A DNA stretch of 64,000 bases from positions 62,001-126,000 of the forward strand of contig NZ_JADFBX010000006.1 in assembly GCF_015223055.1 (NCBI RefSeq). Direction: 5' to 3'. The DNA comes from Pedobacter sp. MC2016-24. Its GTDB lineage: Bacteria; Bacteroidota; Bacteroidia; Sphingobacteriales; Sphingobacteriaceae. This document shows, one piece after another, positions 52,240 through 61,700 of the stretch. The position numbers and the translations under genes are program-made. How positions within the stretch are numbered: position 1 is the stretch's first letter; every line of letters begins with the position of its first letter. A model generated the notes under the pieces. The model saw nothing but the letters and a program-made list of their open reading frames with translations. It was not told where the DNA came from and made no database searches.

Positions 52240-52857
52240 ATGGAAACCTTAAAATTTAGAAAGCATCCGGGCGGTGCTGGAGCGCTTGTTAAATCTATCA
52301 AAATCTTATTAACGATGAGTCTTGCTGCCCATTTAATTGGACTCATTTTTTCGTTTTATCAAATGTTTACAGAAACAATCGGACTGAATGTGATTGGTAG
52401 GTCTAATAGAATTGCTGGAGTTGTTGACACAGCTCAGCCTTTATCGGATGTAAAGCTGATGGGGAGGCTAAATTATGAAAATGCAAATCTGGTTGAATGG
52501 TTGTTTCTTCCAAGACAAACAACTGATTTTTTTGGTCTGCTGGTTTCACTTTTTGTAGTTTATTACGCTTACAGGATTTTTAAGGAGATTAATCTGTTTC
52601 AGCCTTTTTATGAAGACATTTCAAATTGGATGGTAAGGTTATATCAGGTGATGATTGTCGGTTTGATTTTTACTACTTTAAGGTCGTTTTACCTATACTG
52701 GCTGGTGTCAGATCTGACATCTAAGACCTATAGATATAATTTTAGTACAGGCGCATTCGGCTATATTTCGATAGGCACGATTGTCATTGTGTATATTATT
52801 GTTCAGGTTTATAAGAAAGGTGTATCTTTACAGCAGGAACAAAACTTGGTGATTTAA
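52240..52857 (+). CDS. DUF2975 membrane protein
   Basis: A 205-residue protein with four spans (ILLTMSLAAHLIGLIFSFYQ; FFGLLVSLFVVYYAYRIF; MVRLYQVMIVGLIFTTLRSF; YISIGTIVIVYIIVQVYKKG). Segment RIFKEINLFQPFYEDISNWM is the DUF2975 hallmark (i-e-e-G-x-P-F). These proteins are paired with a small YozG-like XRE regulator, as here (1 bp gap). Function unknown. Confidence 0.88.
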   Translation: METLKFRKHPGGAGALVKSIKILLTMSLAAHLIGLIFSFYQMFTETIGLNVIGRSNRIAGVVDTAQPLSDVKLMGRLNYENANLVEWLFLPRQTTDFFGLLVSLFVVYYAYRIFKEINLFQPFYEDISNWMVRLYQVMIVGLIFTTLRSFYLYWLVSDLTSKTYRYNFSTGAFGYISIGTIVIVYIIVQVYKKGVSLQQEQNLVI

Positions 52858-52858
52858 T

Positions 52859-53074
52859 ATGCCTATTGTAATAAATCTGGATGTCATGCTGGCAAAGCGA
52901 AAGATGTCACTTACCGAGCTTAGCGACAAAGTAGAAATTACCATGTCAAACCTATCTATCTTAAAAACAGGAAAGGCAAAAGCAGTTAGGTTGGATACAC
53001 TGTCTGCCATTTGTCGGGTATTGAATTGTCAGCCTGGCGATATACTGGAATACGTGTCTTCAGAAATGAAGTAA
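52859..53074 (+). CDS. Small XRE-family HTH regulator (YozG-like)
   Basis: A 71-residue DNA-binding protein (MPIVINLDVMLAKRKMSLTE; the HTH spans LSDKVEITMSNLSILKTGKA then VRLDTLSAICRVLNCQPGDI). It is cotranscribed with DUF2975 and probably autoregulates from the inverted repeat upstream. Confidence 0.92.
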   Translation: MPIVINLDVMLAKRKMSLTELSDKVEITMSNLSILKTGKAKAVRLDTLSAICRVLNCQPGDILEYVSSEMK

Positions 53075-53094
53075 ATTAATCAAACTAAATTCAA

Positions 53095-53196
53095 CAGCTG
53101 CACAATATTTCTGATAAATAAGCGTCTTATATCCGAGAGCGTTAATTTAGATTGAGCGGTGAGTGGTTGGAGGATCATTCACCGCTTACTTTTTTA
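53095..53196 (+). repeat. Intergenic element copy 1 with terminator-like hairpin
   Basis: Starts with CAGCTGCACAATATTTCTG; its AAGCGTCT.TATAT.CGAGAG part is followed by GCGTTAATTTAGAT and a hairpin (53155-53186, 12-bp stem with G-T pairs) plus TACTTTTTTAC. Copy 2 at 55828-55928 is about 80 percent alike. It lies between two convergent genes (53074 and 53198). Confidence 0.7.
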
Positions 53197-53197
53197 C

Positions 53198-53767
53198 CTA
53201 TTTTTCAACTAAGGTTTGATGGATAAAGTCCAATATTTCAAAATCGTCAAGATTTAAATTTGGCGTGGGAACGATCGCCTGTCTATGGTCGGTGGTTGAT
53301 CCGCTAAGTTTTAGATGGGCATTATCGCTGATGGATGTATACAAGCTTTCTGTATTTGTATAGATATCAGCTTTTGCATTGCCCTTCAAGAAGATCTGTA
53401 AGAATTTCGTCTTCAGCCTGCCTTCAGTTTTGATGTGTACGTTATCCATAGCTTCAATCCGATAAATATCGTTTACGTAAAGAAATAGTTTGCAATATGC
53501 TTTACTATTGCCGCTGATGCGAAGTAAATCTCCATGTTTTACAACTTTGACATTACCCGTATTGTCGTCCGTGTAGCTGAGGCCTTCATACTGCCTTTGG
53601 ATCAGGATCACCTGTACATTTCCCTGGATGGAGATTTTTCGGTAGAGCGTATCATTGGTATGCTTTACAGGTTTTCTGGCTGCAAAAAGGTGTACCGGAG
53701 TGGTTGTTGTTGTCAACAGGATTGCGGTAAATATCTTTACGATTTGCATTTTAATTGCTTTGTTCAT
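53198..53767 (-). CDS. DUF2807-like (head GIN) exported protein
   Basis: ATG at 53767 (MNKAIKMQIVKIFTAILLTT) gives 189 residues with a signal peptide. The body (KISIQGNVQVILIQRQYEGL; GDLLRISGNSKAYCKLFLYV; NDIYRIEAMDNVHIKTEGRL; NAKADIYTNTESLYTSISDN) shows the parallel beta-helix repeat of head GIN domains. The longer frame to 53917 is unlikely. Convergent with the HTH gene. Confidence 0.72.
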   Translation of the reverse strand: MNKAIKMQIVKIFTAILLTTTTTPVHLFAARKPVKHTNDTLYRKISIQGNVQVILIQRQYEGLSYTDDNTGNVKVVKHGDLLRISGNSKAYCKLFLYVNDIYRIEAMDNVHIKTEGRLKTKFLQIFLKGNAKADIYTNTESLYTSISDNAHLKLSGSTTDHRQAIVPTPNLNLDDFEILDFIHQTLVEK

Positions 53768-54002
53768 GGTGTCAATGTTAATTTTAGTTTTGTGATATGA
53801 CTGCCTATGGACTAAGCTTGTGCCAAACGGAAAAATTTTCATTAGATTACTTATAGTCAATTGCTTATGTTTTTTTGTTTGGCTTTTTGTGTTCGTTTTC
53901 GAACGGCCGATGTGCACAAGCGGACAACACAGAAATCTAATTATTCCATGATTTTATATTTTGGTGGGATTTTTGGTGTAGATTGAGCTATACTCTGATA
54001 AT

Positions 54003-54425
54003 ATGCAAAACTACCAAAATCACATCCGCTATTATGCTCCACACCATTTTGTCTTTTATCCTCTGATTATTGTTGGGTTTATAGTCTGTGTAAGCAAAGC
54101 CGTAGGGGCAAGTTCAGATTTCTGGCTGTGGACTATTCTTGCTGCTGTATTTATGTTACTGGGCTGGCTATCTTTTATGCTACGTCAGCATTATGCTTTG
54201 ACGCTACAGAATAGGGTAGTTGTGCTTGAAATGAGATTTCGTTACTTTGTGCTTACAGGGAAACAGCTGAGTGATCGTCTGAGTTTTGGTCAGGTTGCCG
54301 CACTTCGTTTCGCCTCAGATCCGGAACTTTCTGATATGGTAGATCGTGCCCTTAAAGACAACCTTGGTGCAAATGAAATCAAAACAACAATTAAACAATG
54401 GTTACCTGACAATTCACGAGTTTAA
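54003..54425 (+). CDS. DUF6526 two-span membrane protein
   Basis: A 140-residue protein with two spans (FVFYPLIIVGFIVCVSKAVG and LWTILAAVFMLLGWLSFMLR) followed by a soluble region (HYALTLQNRVVVLEMRFRYF; FGQVAALRFASDPELSDMVD). The opening QNYQNHIRYYAPHHFVFYPL and the RY-F-L-T-G motif are typical of DUF6526. Function unknown. Confidence 0.82.
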   Translation: MQNYQNHIRYYAPHHFVFYPLIIVGFIVCVSKAVGASSDFWLWTILAAVFMLLGWLSFMLRQHYALTLQNRVVVLEMRFRYFVLTGKQLSDRLSFGQVAALRFASDPELSDMVDRALKDNLGANEIKTTIKQWLPDNSRV

Positions 54426-54435
54426 AATTAAAAAC

Positions 54436-55053
54436 CTATCGGGATTTCATTTTTAATGAAATCAGGCTGTCCAGTTCCTGATCTGTGTAATCTTTCCCAC
54501 CTTCAGTACCGAAAAAATAAACTGACCAGTTGAATTTATATTCAGGTTTATATCCAAATCTGGCAGATTGCGTACCGGATCCGCTATGCACCTGTATGGG
54601 GAAATTGTTAAAAGCGGACTGGTTTAAATACAAGGTTTGCTCATGATGTACATCATATTTTTTACTGAATAGCCAGCTTGTTTTAAAAGCTGCGGGCAGT
54701 AGTCCTTTCGGACTGTCTATGATGATCAAGTAATCTTGTTTTTTATTGGTAACATATATATTTGCTGATCTGTCCATATACAAAATGAACATAAAAAGGC
54801 AGCCTAATATTCCGGTTTCAATTACAGATACCCAGCCAAGTTTGATATGACTATAATTTACCAAACCATGATCAATCCACAAGGCAATTGCAGCGACAAA
54901 CATGGCCCCCGCTGGAAGCATAGCGCCAAGACTTGCGCCTCCAGAAAGTCCAATGGCATAAATAAACGCGGGTACCCCACAAATTAAAGTGAGCGAACAT
55001 AAGATTAAAAATATAGTAGGTTTATTTTTAAACCTGTCAATTACGCGTTTCAA
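54436..55053 (-). CDS. Hypothetical membrane protein
   Basis: A 205-residue protein with about four spans in the N-terminal 110 residues, then a soluble beta-rich domain (KQDYLIIIDSPKGLLPAAFK; QSAFNNFPIQVHSGSGTQSA). No family recognised. Its start overlaps the stop of the methyltransferase by 4 bp, so the two are cotranscribed. Its last codons contain an 8-bp hairpin (54443-54450 with 54456-54463). Confidence 0.65.
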   Translation of the reverse strand: MKRVIDRFKNKPTIFLILCSLTLICGVPAFIYAIGLSGGASLGAMLPAGAMFVAAIALWIDHGLVNYSHIKLGWVSVIETGILGCLFMFILYMDRSANIYVTNKKQDYLIIIDSPKGLLPAAFKTSWLFSKKYDVHHEQTLYLNQSAFNNFPIQVHSGSGTQSARFGYKPEYKFNWSVYFFGTEGGKDYTDQELDSLISLKMKSR

Positions 55054-55673
55054 GTTCTCTTTTTACATTTAACTAAGAAGAATGGCTGATTTTCCTCTAT
55101 TTCAGTAAGCTCAAATAATCCAGCCTGATCAAATTCTTTGTGAATAGACGTGTTGTCGTAAAAAAATAGTTTAACGCCATCAAATACTTCATAACGGTCT
55201 TCGCTCAGAAATAGCCCCTTACCATAGGTCTGAGCTTTCTTGGAAATGGCTGTAAAAACCATATAACCACCGTCTAAAAGCTGATTGTAACAGTGGGAAA
55301 TCAGTTTGCTTCTTTCGCTACTGTCCAGAAGATGAATTAAAGCATAACAAAAAATACCATCATATTGTTGCTGGTCAAAAGGCATATCTGTTACAGAACC
55401 ATGGTAAATCCTCATGTCATTACCATAGTGTTTTCTTGCCATTTCAATGGCTGTTTTTGAGATTTCTATGCCTGTGACATCCATTCCATGGTCAATAAAA
55501 ATTTGTGCATTCCGTCCGTAACCAATTCCCGGAACCAAAACATTCTTTACCGATTTTTCAAAGAAAAAATCTTTTGCCAATATCGCAGATTTTGCAGGCT
55601 CAAAGCCCCACATTTCCTGCTTTTCAATAAAGCTCGATTCCCAAAATTCGTCGTTTTCCGTCTCGTTTTTCAT
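55050..55673 (-). CDS. Class I SAM-dependent methyltransferase
   Basis: A 207-residue enzyme with motif I (VKNVLVPGIGYGRNAQIFID; G-x-G-x-x-G variant), motif II (GMDVTGIEISKTAIEMARKH) and the post-II strand (DMRIYHGSVTDMPFDQQQYD; GIFCYALIHLL). Related to thiopurine/tellurite-type methyltransferases by length. Substrate unknown. Confidence 0.9.
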   Translation of the reverse strand: MKNETENDEFWESSFIEKQEMWGFEPAKSAILAKDFFFEKSVKNVLVPGIGYGRNAQIFIDHGMDVTGIEISKTAIEMARKHYGNDMRIYHGSVTDMPFDQQQYDGIFCYALIHLLDSSERSKLISHCYNQLLDGGYMVFTAISKKAQTYGKGLFLSEDRYEVFDGVKLFFYDNTSIHKEFDQAGLFELTEIEENQPFFLVKCKKRT

Positions 55674-55827
55674 GGTCTATTACTTGTGCTGCGATTTTGC
55701 AAATTACAAAGAAATACGCAATAGTTGAGCTCCGAAATCCGCCTTCATTGCGATGCTTATGTCATATCTCAGCACAAAAAGTGTTTGGGCGTTTTGTGTT
55801 CAGTTGCAATAAATAAAAATAAAATAT

Positions 55828-55928
55828 CAGCCAGCACAATATTCCTTCTGAAAAAGCGTCTTTATATACGAGAGCGTTAATTTAGATAAGCGGTGAGTGG
55901 TCGGAGGATCATCCACCGCTTCTTTTTT
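55828..55928 (+). repeat. Intergenic element copy 2 with terminator-like hairpin
   Basis: Shares with copy 1 the GCACAATATT, AAGCGTCT.TATAT, CGAGAGCGTTAATTTAGAT blocks and the hairpin (55889-55920) followed by TCTTTTTTAA. It is in a divergent region, with no + strand gene upstream that the hairpin could terminate, so it may be a transcribed unit of its own. Confidence 0.7.
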
Positions 55929-55952
55929 AAATTCCATTTGAGCCAATCCCAT

Positions 55953-56645
55953 ATGACATCTGCAACAAAATTGATTACAATACCCAATTCCAGTTTGGGT
56001 TTTCTGGACGAATTAAAAAAGCACAATGAACGTGAATGGTTTAACGCACGTAAGTCGGAATTTCTCGAAGCGCAAGGGCTTATTGAAAATTTTGCTACTC
56101 AAATGTTAGCTAAATTGAACATGCATGATGTAATAGAAACAGCGTCAGGCAAAAAGAGTTTATACCGTCAGTACCGGGATATTCGTTTTGCTAAAGACAA
56201 AACCCCGTTTAAAACCTATTGGGGTGGAAGCTTTAAACGCGCCGGGAAAAGTCGGAGGGGTGGATACTACTACCATTTTGAAAAAGGGAATAGTTTTGTT
56301 GCTGGTGCTTTCTGGGGGCCATCTGCAGCAGATCTGAAACTCATCCGCGAAGACATAGATTTTGATGCTAAACCCTTAAGGACTATCATCTCCAGTACGT
56401 CTTTCATCGAAAATTTTGGTGGTCTGCAGGGAGAGCAACTTAAAACTTCGCCTAAAGGCTTCGAATCTAACCATCCGGAAATTGACCTGTTAAGATATAA
56501 GCAGTTTTTATTGATCCGACGGTTCTCCGATCAGGAATTATTAAGTGATGATTTTGCCTTGCTGGTGGACGAAAGCTTTCGCGAAATGAGACCGTTTTTT
56601 GATTATATGAGCTCAGTATTGACTGCTGATGGAAACGGATTGTAG
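55953..56645 (+). CDS. DUF2461 protein
   Basis: ATG at 55953 (MTSATKLITIPNSSLGFLDE) is chosen because the 55893 alternative lies inside the hairpin of the repeat. 230 residues. FLDELKKHNEREWFNARKSE, YRQYRDIRFAKDKTPFKTYW, GGYYYHFEKGNSFVAGAFWG and LRYKQFLLIRRFSDQELLSD are typical DUF2461. Function unknown. Confidence 0.9.
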   Translation: MTSATKLITIPNSSLGFLDELKKHNEREWFNARKSEFLEAQGLIENFATQMLAKLNMHDVIETASGKKSLYRQYRDIRFAKDKTPFKTYWGGSFKRAGKSRRGGYYYHFEKGNSFVAGAFWGPSAADLKLIREDIDFDAKPLRTIISSTSFIENFGGLQGEQLKTSPKGFESNHPEIDLLRYKQFLLIRRFSDQELLSDDFALLVDESFREMRPFFDYMSSVLTADGNGL

Positions 56646-56652
56646 TACAGCA

Positions 56653-56699
56653 GATAAGGTTGTTCAAAGTTTGAATCAAGTCATTTGAACAACCTTATC
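56653..56699. terminator. Bidirectional terminator, 16-bp perfect stem
   Basis: GATAAGGTTGTTCAAA (56653-56668) and its exact complement (56684-56699) with a 15-nt loop lie between the convergent genes ending at 56645 and 56709; TTTTT follows at 56706. Confidence 0.75.
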
Positions 56700-56708
56700 C
56701 CAGTATTT

Positions 56709-57335
56709 TTAGTTAAAAGTAGCATTAAAGCTGATGCCGAAGCGATTGCTGGTTAGCTTCTCAGTTAAGCTATTGTCTGGCTTATTATTTACACTGGATC
56801 TTCCATAAGTTCCGGAAACACCCAATCCCCATCTTCTGGATATCCACCATTCTTTTCCTGCTTTCAGTTGGAAACCAAAGCCATTGTCTGTGCTCACTTT
56901 ATAATCTGTATCCCGGTTATCGACCGTGAAAGCCGCCAGACCTGCAGAACCAGACACAAAAATGTTATGAGGCATGAAATAATAAGTAAGTCCCGCTGCG
57001 AATAAAGATTCACTAACGGTAAGATTGTTCGTAGTTTTTTGCGTTTGCCCGGTACTGTATTTTATTTTCGGACCAACGAGTGAATTTGCAGACATTGTAG
57101 CATGTAAAATAAGATTTTCTTTAATGGCACCGCCGATTTTAATGTCGAAACTGGCACCAGTTCCCGTCATATCGTATTCGCCCAGTTCACTACTGTCCAT
57201 GTGAACAGGCCCCATAACTGGTCCGGCAGATAGAGAAAGAAAGAAACCTTTGTGTTGTCTGTCTTTTTGTTGCGCATACATCGTGGTTGCACAAGTCATT
57301 CCAAGCGCTAATAAAGCGATCGTTTTTAAGTTCAT
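56709..57335 (-). CDS. Outer-membrane beta-barrel protein (OmpW/porin-like)
   Basis: A 208-residue protein with signal peptide (MNLKTIALLALGMTCATTMY, then AQ) and alternating strands ending in F (SNRFGISFNATFN). Amphipathic beta strands such as GFFLSLSAGPVMGPVHMD and ENLILHATMSANSLVG suggest an 8-stranded barrel. Function unknown. Confidence 0.8.
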   Translation of the reverse strand: MNLKTIALLALGMTCATTMYAQQKDRQHKGFFLSLSAGPVMGPVHMDSSELGEYDMTGTGASFDIKIGGAIKENLILHATMSANSLVGPKIKYSTGQTQKTTNNLTVSESLFAAGLTYYFMPHNIFVSGSAGLAAFTVDNRDTDYKVSTDNGFGFQLKAGKEWWISRRWGLGVSGTYGRSSVNNKPDNSLTEKLTSNRFGISFNATFN

Positions 57336-57448
57336 GAAGAGAGAAATTTAGATTTTAAGCGCTAAAGATAGATTTTCTTATGAATATTTTGCTTTTTCAT
57401 TACCCCCCTTTTTCAATTTTGTTGTCTCTATGGTAAATACAGCTTTTA

Positions 57449-58609
57449 ATGGAGCCATCAAGGTTAAAATATTTATTCAACGTTTATTACAATAAAACGG
57501 CATCATCCGAAGAAAGGATCGAGTTCCTGGATTTCGTAGCCGAATCTGAACAAGACGAAGATCTGAAAGCGCTCCTGACTGAAAAGTGGCTTACCCTTCA
57601 AAATGAAAAAGAAATATTAACTGTGGGGCAGGTTGATGAGATGCTTACTGCTATTTTGGAAAAACAACCCGTTAAGACAAATCGCCTCATGCGTATGAGC
57701 GTAGCGGCGGCGATCTTTCTGATTGCAGGAATGAGCATTTACATCTGTTTTAAACCCGGCCGCCTAACGCTGCAAAGCGCGCAATTAATCAAAAAAGAAA
57801 ACACAGATAAGATTGTACAAGGAGGAAAGAAAGCGGTATTGACGCTTGGCGATGGTTCGGAAATTACCTTAGACACAACAAAGCAGGGGATGGTAATCCA
57901 ACAGGGAAACGCGAAGGTAAGTAGGCAAAGCTTATCCACCTTAGCCTACCATCCAGAGAATAAGAACGCGCAACTTATCGTGTATAATACCTTAACAACA
58001 CCTAAAGGTGGCCAATATCAGGTGATCTTGCCTGATCAAACCCGGGTTTGGCTGAATTCTTCTTCATCCATCCGATTCCCGACGCAGTTTAAAGGTAAAG
58101 AGCGAATGGTGAGTGTAACAGGCGAAGCCTATTTTGAAGTAGCCAAAAACGCGGGAATGCCTTTCAAAATTGTAGCCAATCATACCGAAGTAGAGGTGTT
58201 GGGAACGCACTTTAACCTAATGGCTTATCCGGATGAAAACTCCATTAATACCGCCTTATTGGAAGGTTCGGTAAAGGTAAGTAGTAGCACTGAGACCCGA
58301 ATATTGGTGCCTGGACAAGAGTCAAGAATAAGCAAAACCGGCAGAATCAATACTTTCACTGTAGCTGCAGATGAAGTCCTGGCCTGGAAGAATGGCTGGT
58401 TTAACTTTAACAATTGTGATATCCAAAAGGTGATGCGCCAAATTTCCAGGTGGTACGATGTAGAAGTTGAGTATCAGGGTAGGACACCAACAGGACATTT
58501 TTCAGGAATGGTGAGTGCCGGCAATGAGATTGACAAAGTACTTGATATCCTTCGAACTGGCGGGGTGAATTTTAAAACCCAAGGTAGAAAAATAATTGTA
58601 TTACCCTAA
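57449..58609 (+). CDS. FecR-family anti-sigma factor with DUF4974 domain, no adjacent sigma gene
   Basis: A 386-residue protein: N-terminus (YLFNVYYNKTASSEERIEFL), span about 88-103 (MSVAAAIFLIAGMSIYICF), FecR domain (TTPKGGQYQVILPDQTRVWL; RMVSVTGEAYFEVAKNAGMP; VLGTHFNLMAYPDENSINTA) and DUF4974 (FNNCDIQKVMRQISRWYDVE). The gene on its 5' side is on the other strand and is not a sigma factor, so the regulated sigma must lie elsewhere. Confidence 0.92.
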   Translation: MEPSRLKYLFNVYYNKTASSEERIEFLDFVAESEQDEDLKALLTEKWLTLQNEKEILTVGQVDEMLTAILEKQPVKTNRLMRMSVAAAIFLIAGMSIYICFKPGRLTLQSAQLIKKENTDKIVQGGKKAVLTLGDGSEITLDTTKQGMVIQQGNAKVSRQSLSTLAYHPENKNAQLIVYNTLTTPKGGQYQVILPDQTRVWLNSSSSIRFPTQFKGKERMVSVTGEAYFEVAKNAGMPFKIVANHTEVEVLGTHFNLMAYPDENSINTALLEGSVKVSSSTETRILVPGQESRISKTGRINTFTVAADEVLAWKNGWFNFNNCDIQKVMRQISRWYDVEVEYQGRTPTGHFSGMVSAGNEIDKVLDILRTGGVNFKTQGRKIIVLP

Positions 58610-58622
58610 ATCAAAATCAAAA

Positions 58623-58705
58623 ATGAAAGGATAATCATATCAGGATCCGCAAAAAACAAAACCAGGAACGTTGCACCGTCCCTGGCTAATGTTTGAGTTT
58701 ATCCA
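58623..58705 (+). promoter_or_regulatory. SusC leader: hairpin and TGAGTT motif
   Basis: CCAGGAACG (58662-58670) and CGTCCCTGG (58677-58685), 9 bp with one mismatch, enclose a 6-nt loop and are followed by GGCTAATGTTTGAGTTTATC. The element resembles that at 14346-14400 in position (FecR to SusC), loop size and downstream motif. A tiny ATG-AAA-GGA-TAA frame precedes it. Confidence 0.5.
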
Positions 58706-58758
58706 TAATTACAAACTGACAGAATGCTTTTAACTTTTAAACCAAACACAACAAAATT

Positions 58759-61700
58759 ATGAAAAAAATGTGTTTTTTACGCTATTCAAAACATTTGAAC
58801 AGCGTATTTAAAACTAAAAAAATGCGCTTTATGAAACTAACTACAGTTTTACTGCTTGCAGCATGTTTACAGGTAAGCGCCAAAGTGAGTGGACAGAACA
58901 TTTCCATTTCACAGCAAAATATGACGCTGGAAAATGTATTTAAAGAGATCCATCAAAAGACAGGTTATCAGTTCTTTTACAAAGTAGAGCTGTTGGAGAA
59001 AGCCAAAAAGATCAACATCAACGTAAAGGACGCCACGGTTGAGCAGGTACTTAAACTGTGTTTTAAAGATTCGCCATTAAATTATGTGATTAAGGAGAAG
59101 GCCATCTTCATTAAAGAAAAACCGGAAAAACAGGAATCTTTCAAAGCTTTTTTTAAAGAGATCACAGGCAAGGTGATGGATGAAAATGGCAAGCCGCTAA
59201 TTTCTGTTTCTGTAACTGTTATTGGCGAACAAGCAAGCGCCACGACCGATATCAACGGAAATTTTAAAATTAATGCGCCTGAAGAAGGTAGTTTAAAAAT
59301 TACTTATGTAGGTTATAAAACCATCACTGTTCTACTTAACGGTAAAAATTATCTGGAACTGCGCTTAGAACCGGAAGTATACAACATGAACGAAGTAGTG
59401 GTTACTGCTTTGGGCATTACCAGGAAAAAACGCTCCCTGGCCTATGCTGTTGCAGAGGTAAAAGGCGAAGAATTAACAAAAGGCGGAAGCGCAAACCTGG
59501 TTAAATCTCTGGATGGTAGAATGAGCGGTGTGAATTTTACCCAGGCCAGCACAGATCCGGCCGGCTCGGTATTTGTAACCATTAGGGGCGCCACCAGCTT
59601 AAACCTTCCACAATCTACCGCGAACAGTCAGCCATTGTATATCATTGATGGAATCCCTATGGGCACGACTTCCATTACCAGCAAAAACAATGTGGACTTT
59701 GGAAACCTGCTTTCTCAGCTTAACCCGGAAGATATTGAAAGTATTTCTGTACTTAAGGGTGCCAGTGCAGGTGTTTTATATGGGGCACAAGCCGGAAATG
59801 GGGTGATCATGATTACCACCAAATCTGGTAAAGGCAACAAAAATGGCTTGGGAATCGCCGTCAATACTTCCATGGTGATCGATAAACCATATAATTTTTT
59901 CGAAACACAAACAGAATATGGAGTAGGTGTTAGAAGTGCTCCGGGTGGCTATGTTGCTGGTGGCGCGTACGATTGGGGGCCAAAACTTGATGGATCATTT
60001 AACATCACAAGATGGAATACCCTGACCCAACAAAATGAAAATGTTCCTTTTTTAGGCGCCAACGAAAACCGTTTGAAAGCTTTTATGGTAGACGGGCATA
60101 CCAATAACTATAATGTGAGTATAGCCGGAAATTCTGATAAAGGTGCTTTCCGTTTCTCTGTTGGTAAAATGGATAATAAAGGTATCATGCCAAATAACCA
60201 AACCAACAGGATGACCTTTAACCTGAATGCAGACTATCTGATTACTAAGAATGTGAAGCTAGCCGTAAATGCCAATTATCTGTCCCAATATTCACCCAAC
60301 AAATCATCTGCAAATAATGATGTGGTAGAATTGCTGACATTTTCTTTTTTAAGCCACTTTCAGCCGGTTGCTGATATGAAAAACATTTGGCTTAACGGAT
60401 ATGAAGGCATCAAACAGAATGCCCCTGCATTTAAGCCCAATGGTGATCCTTATACTGATAATCCTTATATGTTTACGTCTGCAGAGCTCAATACGTATAG
60501 AAAAGATAACTTTTTTGGTAAAGCAGAGCTGGAATGGAAACTGACGGATCCGCTTAAATTATTGCTGAGATCGGGGATGGATTATAATGGCGACAACTAC
60601 GAATACAAGTTGTCTAAAGGTTTCAGCGACAACAACAAAAAAGACGGACGGTATACAGTGGAAGCAACAAGTGCGTTCGCTATGAATTCTGATCTGATGT
60701 TGATGTGGAACAAGGATTTTGGTAAAATATCAACTTCAGCTACCGCAGGCTACAACTATGCCTACAGCAACAGTTATAACAATTACGCCGATGCCGGAAA
60801 GTTGGTTAGGGCCAATGATTTCAGTTTGGGAAACGCAGTAGCAGGTACTTTAATGGCAAGAAATGCCTGGGGAATCGGTAAAACACAAAGTGGCTACCTC
60901 ACCACCCAGATCGGCTACGATAATCAGGTATTTGTTGATCTGGCAGGTAGATACGACCAGGGCGGAATATTAGAAGAAGATAAAAACCATCATTTTTATC
61001 CATCCGCTTCTTTGAGCTGGATTCCATCAGAAACTTTCAGGTTCCCGGAGCTGATCAATTTGTTTAAACTCAGAGGAGGTATTGCCCAAGTTGGTCACGG
61101 TATCGGAAGGCCAAGGAGCAACAACACTTTCAGCTTTAACCCCATAGATTATGGTCCGGTTAAAATATTAAATATCGGTGGCCAACTGGTTGATCCAAAC
61201 ATTCAGGCAGAGGTAACCAACTCTTACGAAGCCGGTTTTGATTTGGCGCTCGTTAATAAACGGATTTCCTTTGATTTAACTGTATTCAATAAGACCCATA
61301 AAAATCAGCAGGATTTCATTCCAACTTCTCCTGGTACTGGCTATACCGGCATGTTAACCAATGTGGGCACGGTACAGTCCAAAGGTATTGAAATGGGCTT
61401 GACCCTGGTGCCGGTAAAAAGTAAAGACTGGAACTGGGATTTATCTGCTTTTTTCACCAAGTCGGACGCAAAAATTACTAAGCTATCCAAAGCGTATGTG
61501 CCCAATGGTTACACCTTTTACAGCAATGGGCCAAACCTGAACATCAGAATGGCTGAGGGTGAAAAAATTGGAACGCTTTGGGAAGGTAATGTTTTTGAAA
61601 GGATGCCTGCAGGTAGTAAATACGCGGGAATGATCGTGTTAGACAATACAGGTCAGTGGAAATACTCCAGTAAAGAGGCTGACAGAAAGCCCATTGGTAA

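Noticed and set aside
53768..53917. N-terminal 50 residues of the head GIN frame
   Set aside because: They precede a proper signal peptide (ATG 53767) and are Lys/Thr-rich without pattern.
55893..55952. Upstream start of the DUF2461 gene at 55893
   Set aside because: It lies inside the hairpin of the repeated element and adds residues foreign to the family; ATG 55953 fits the family start.
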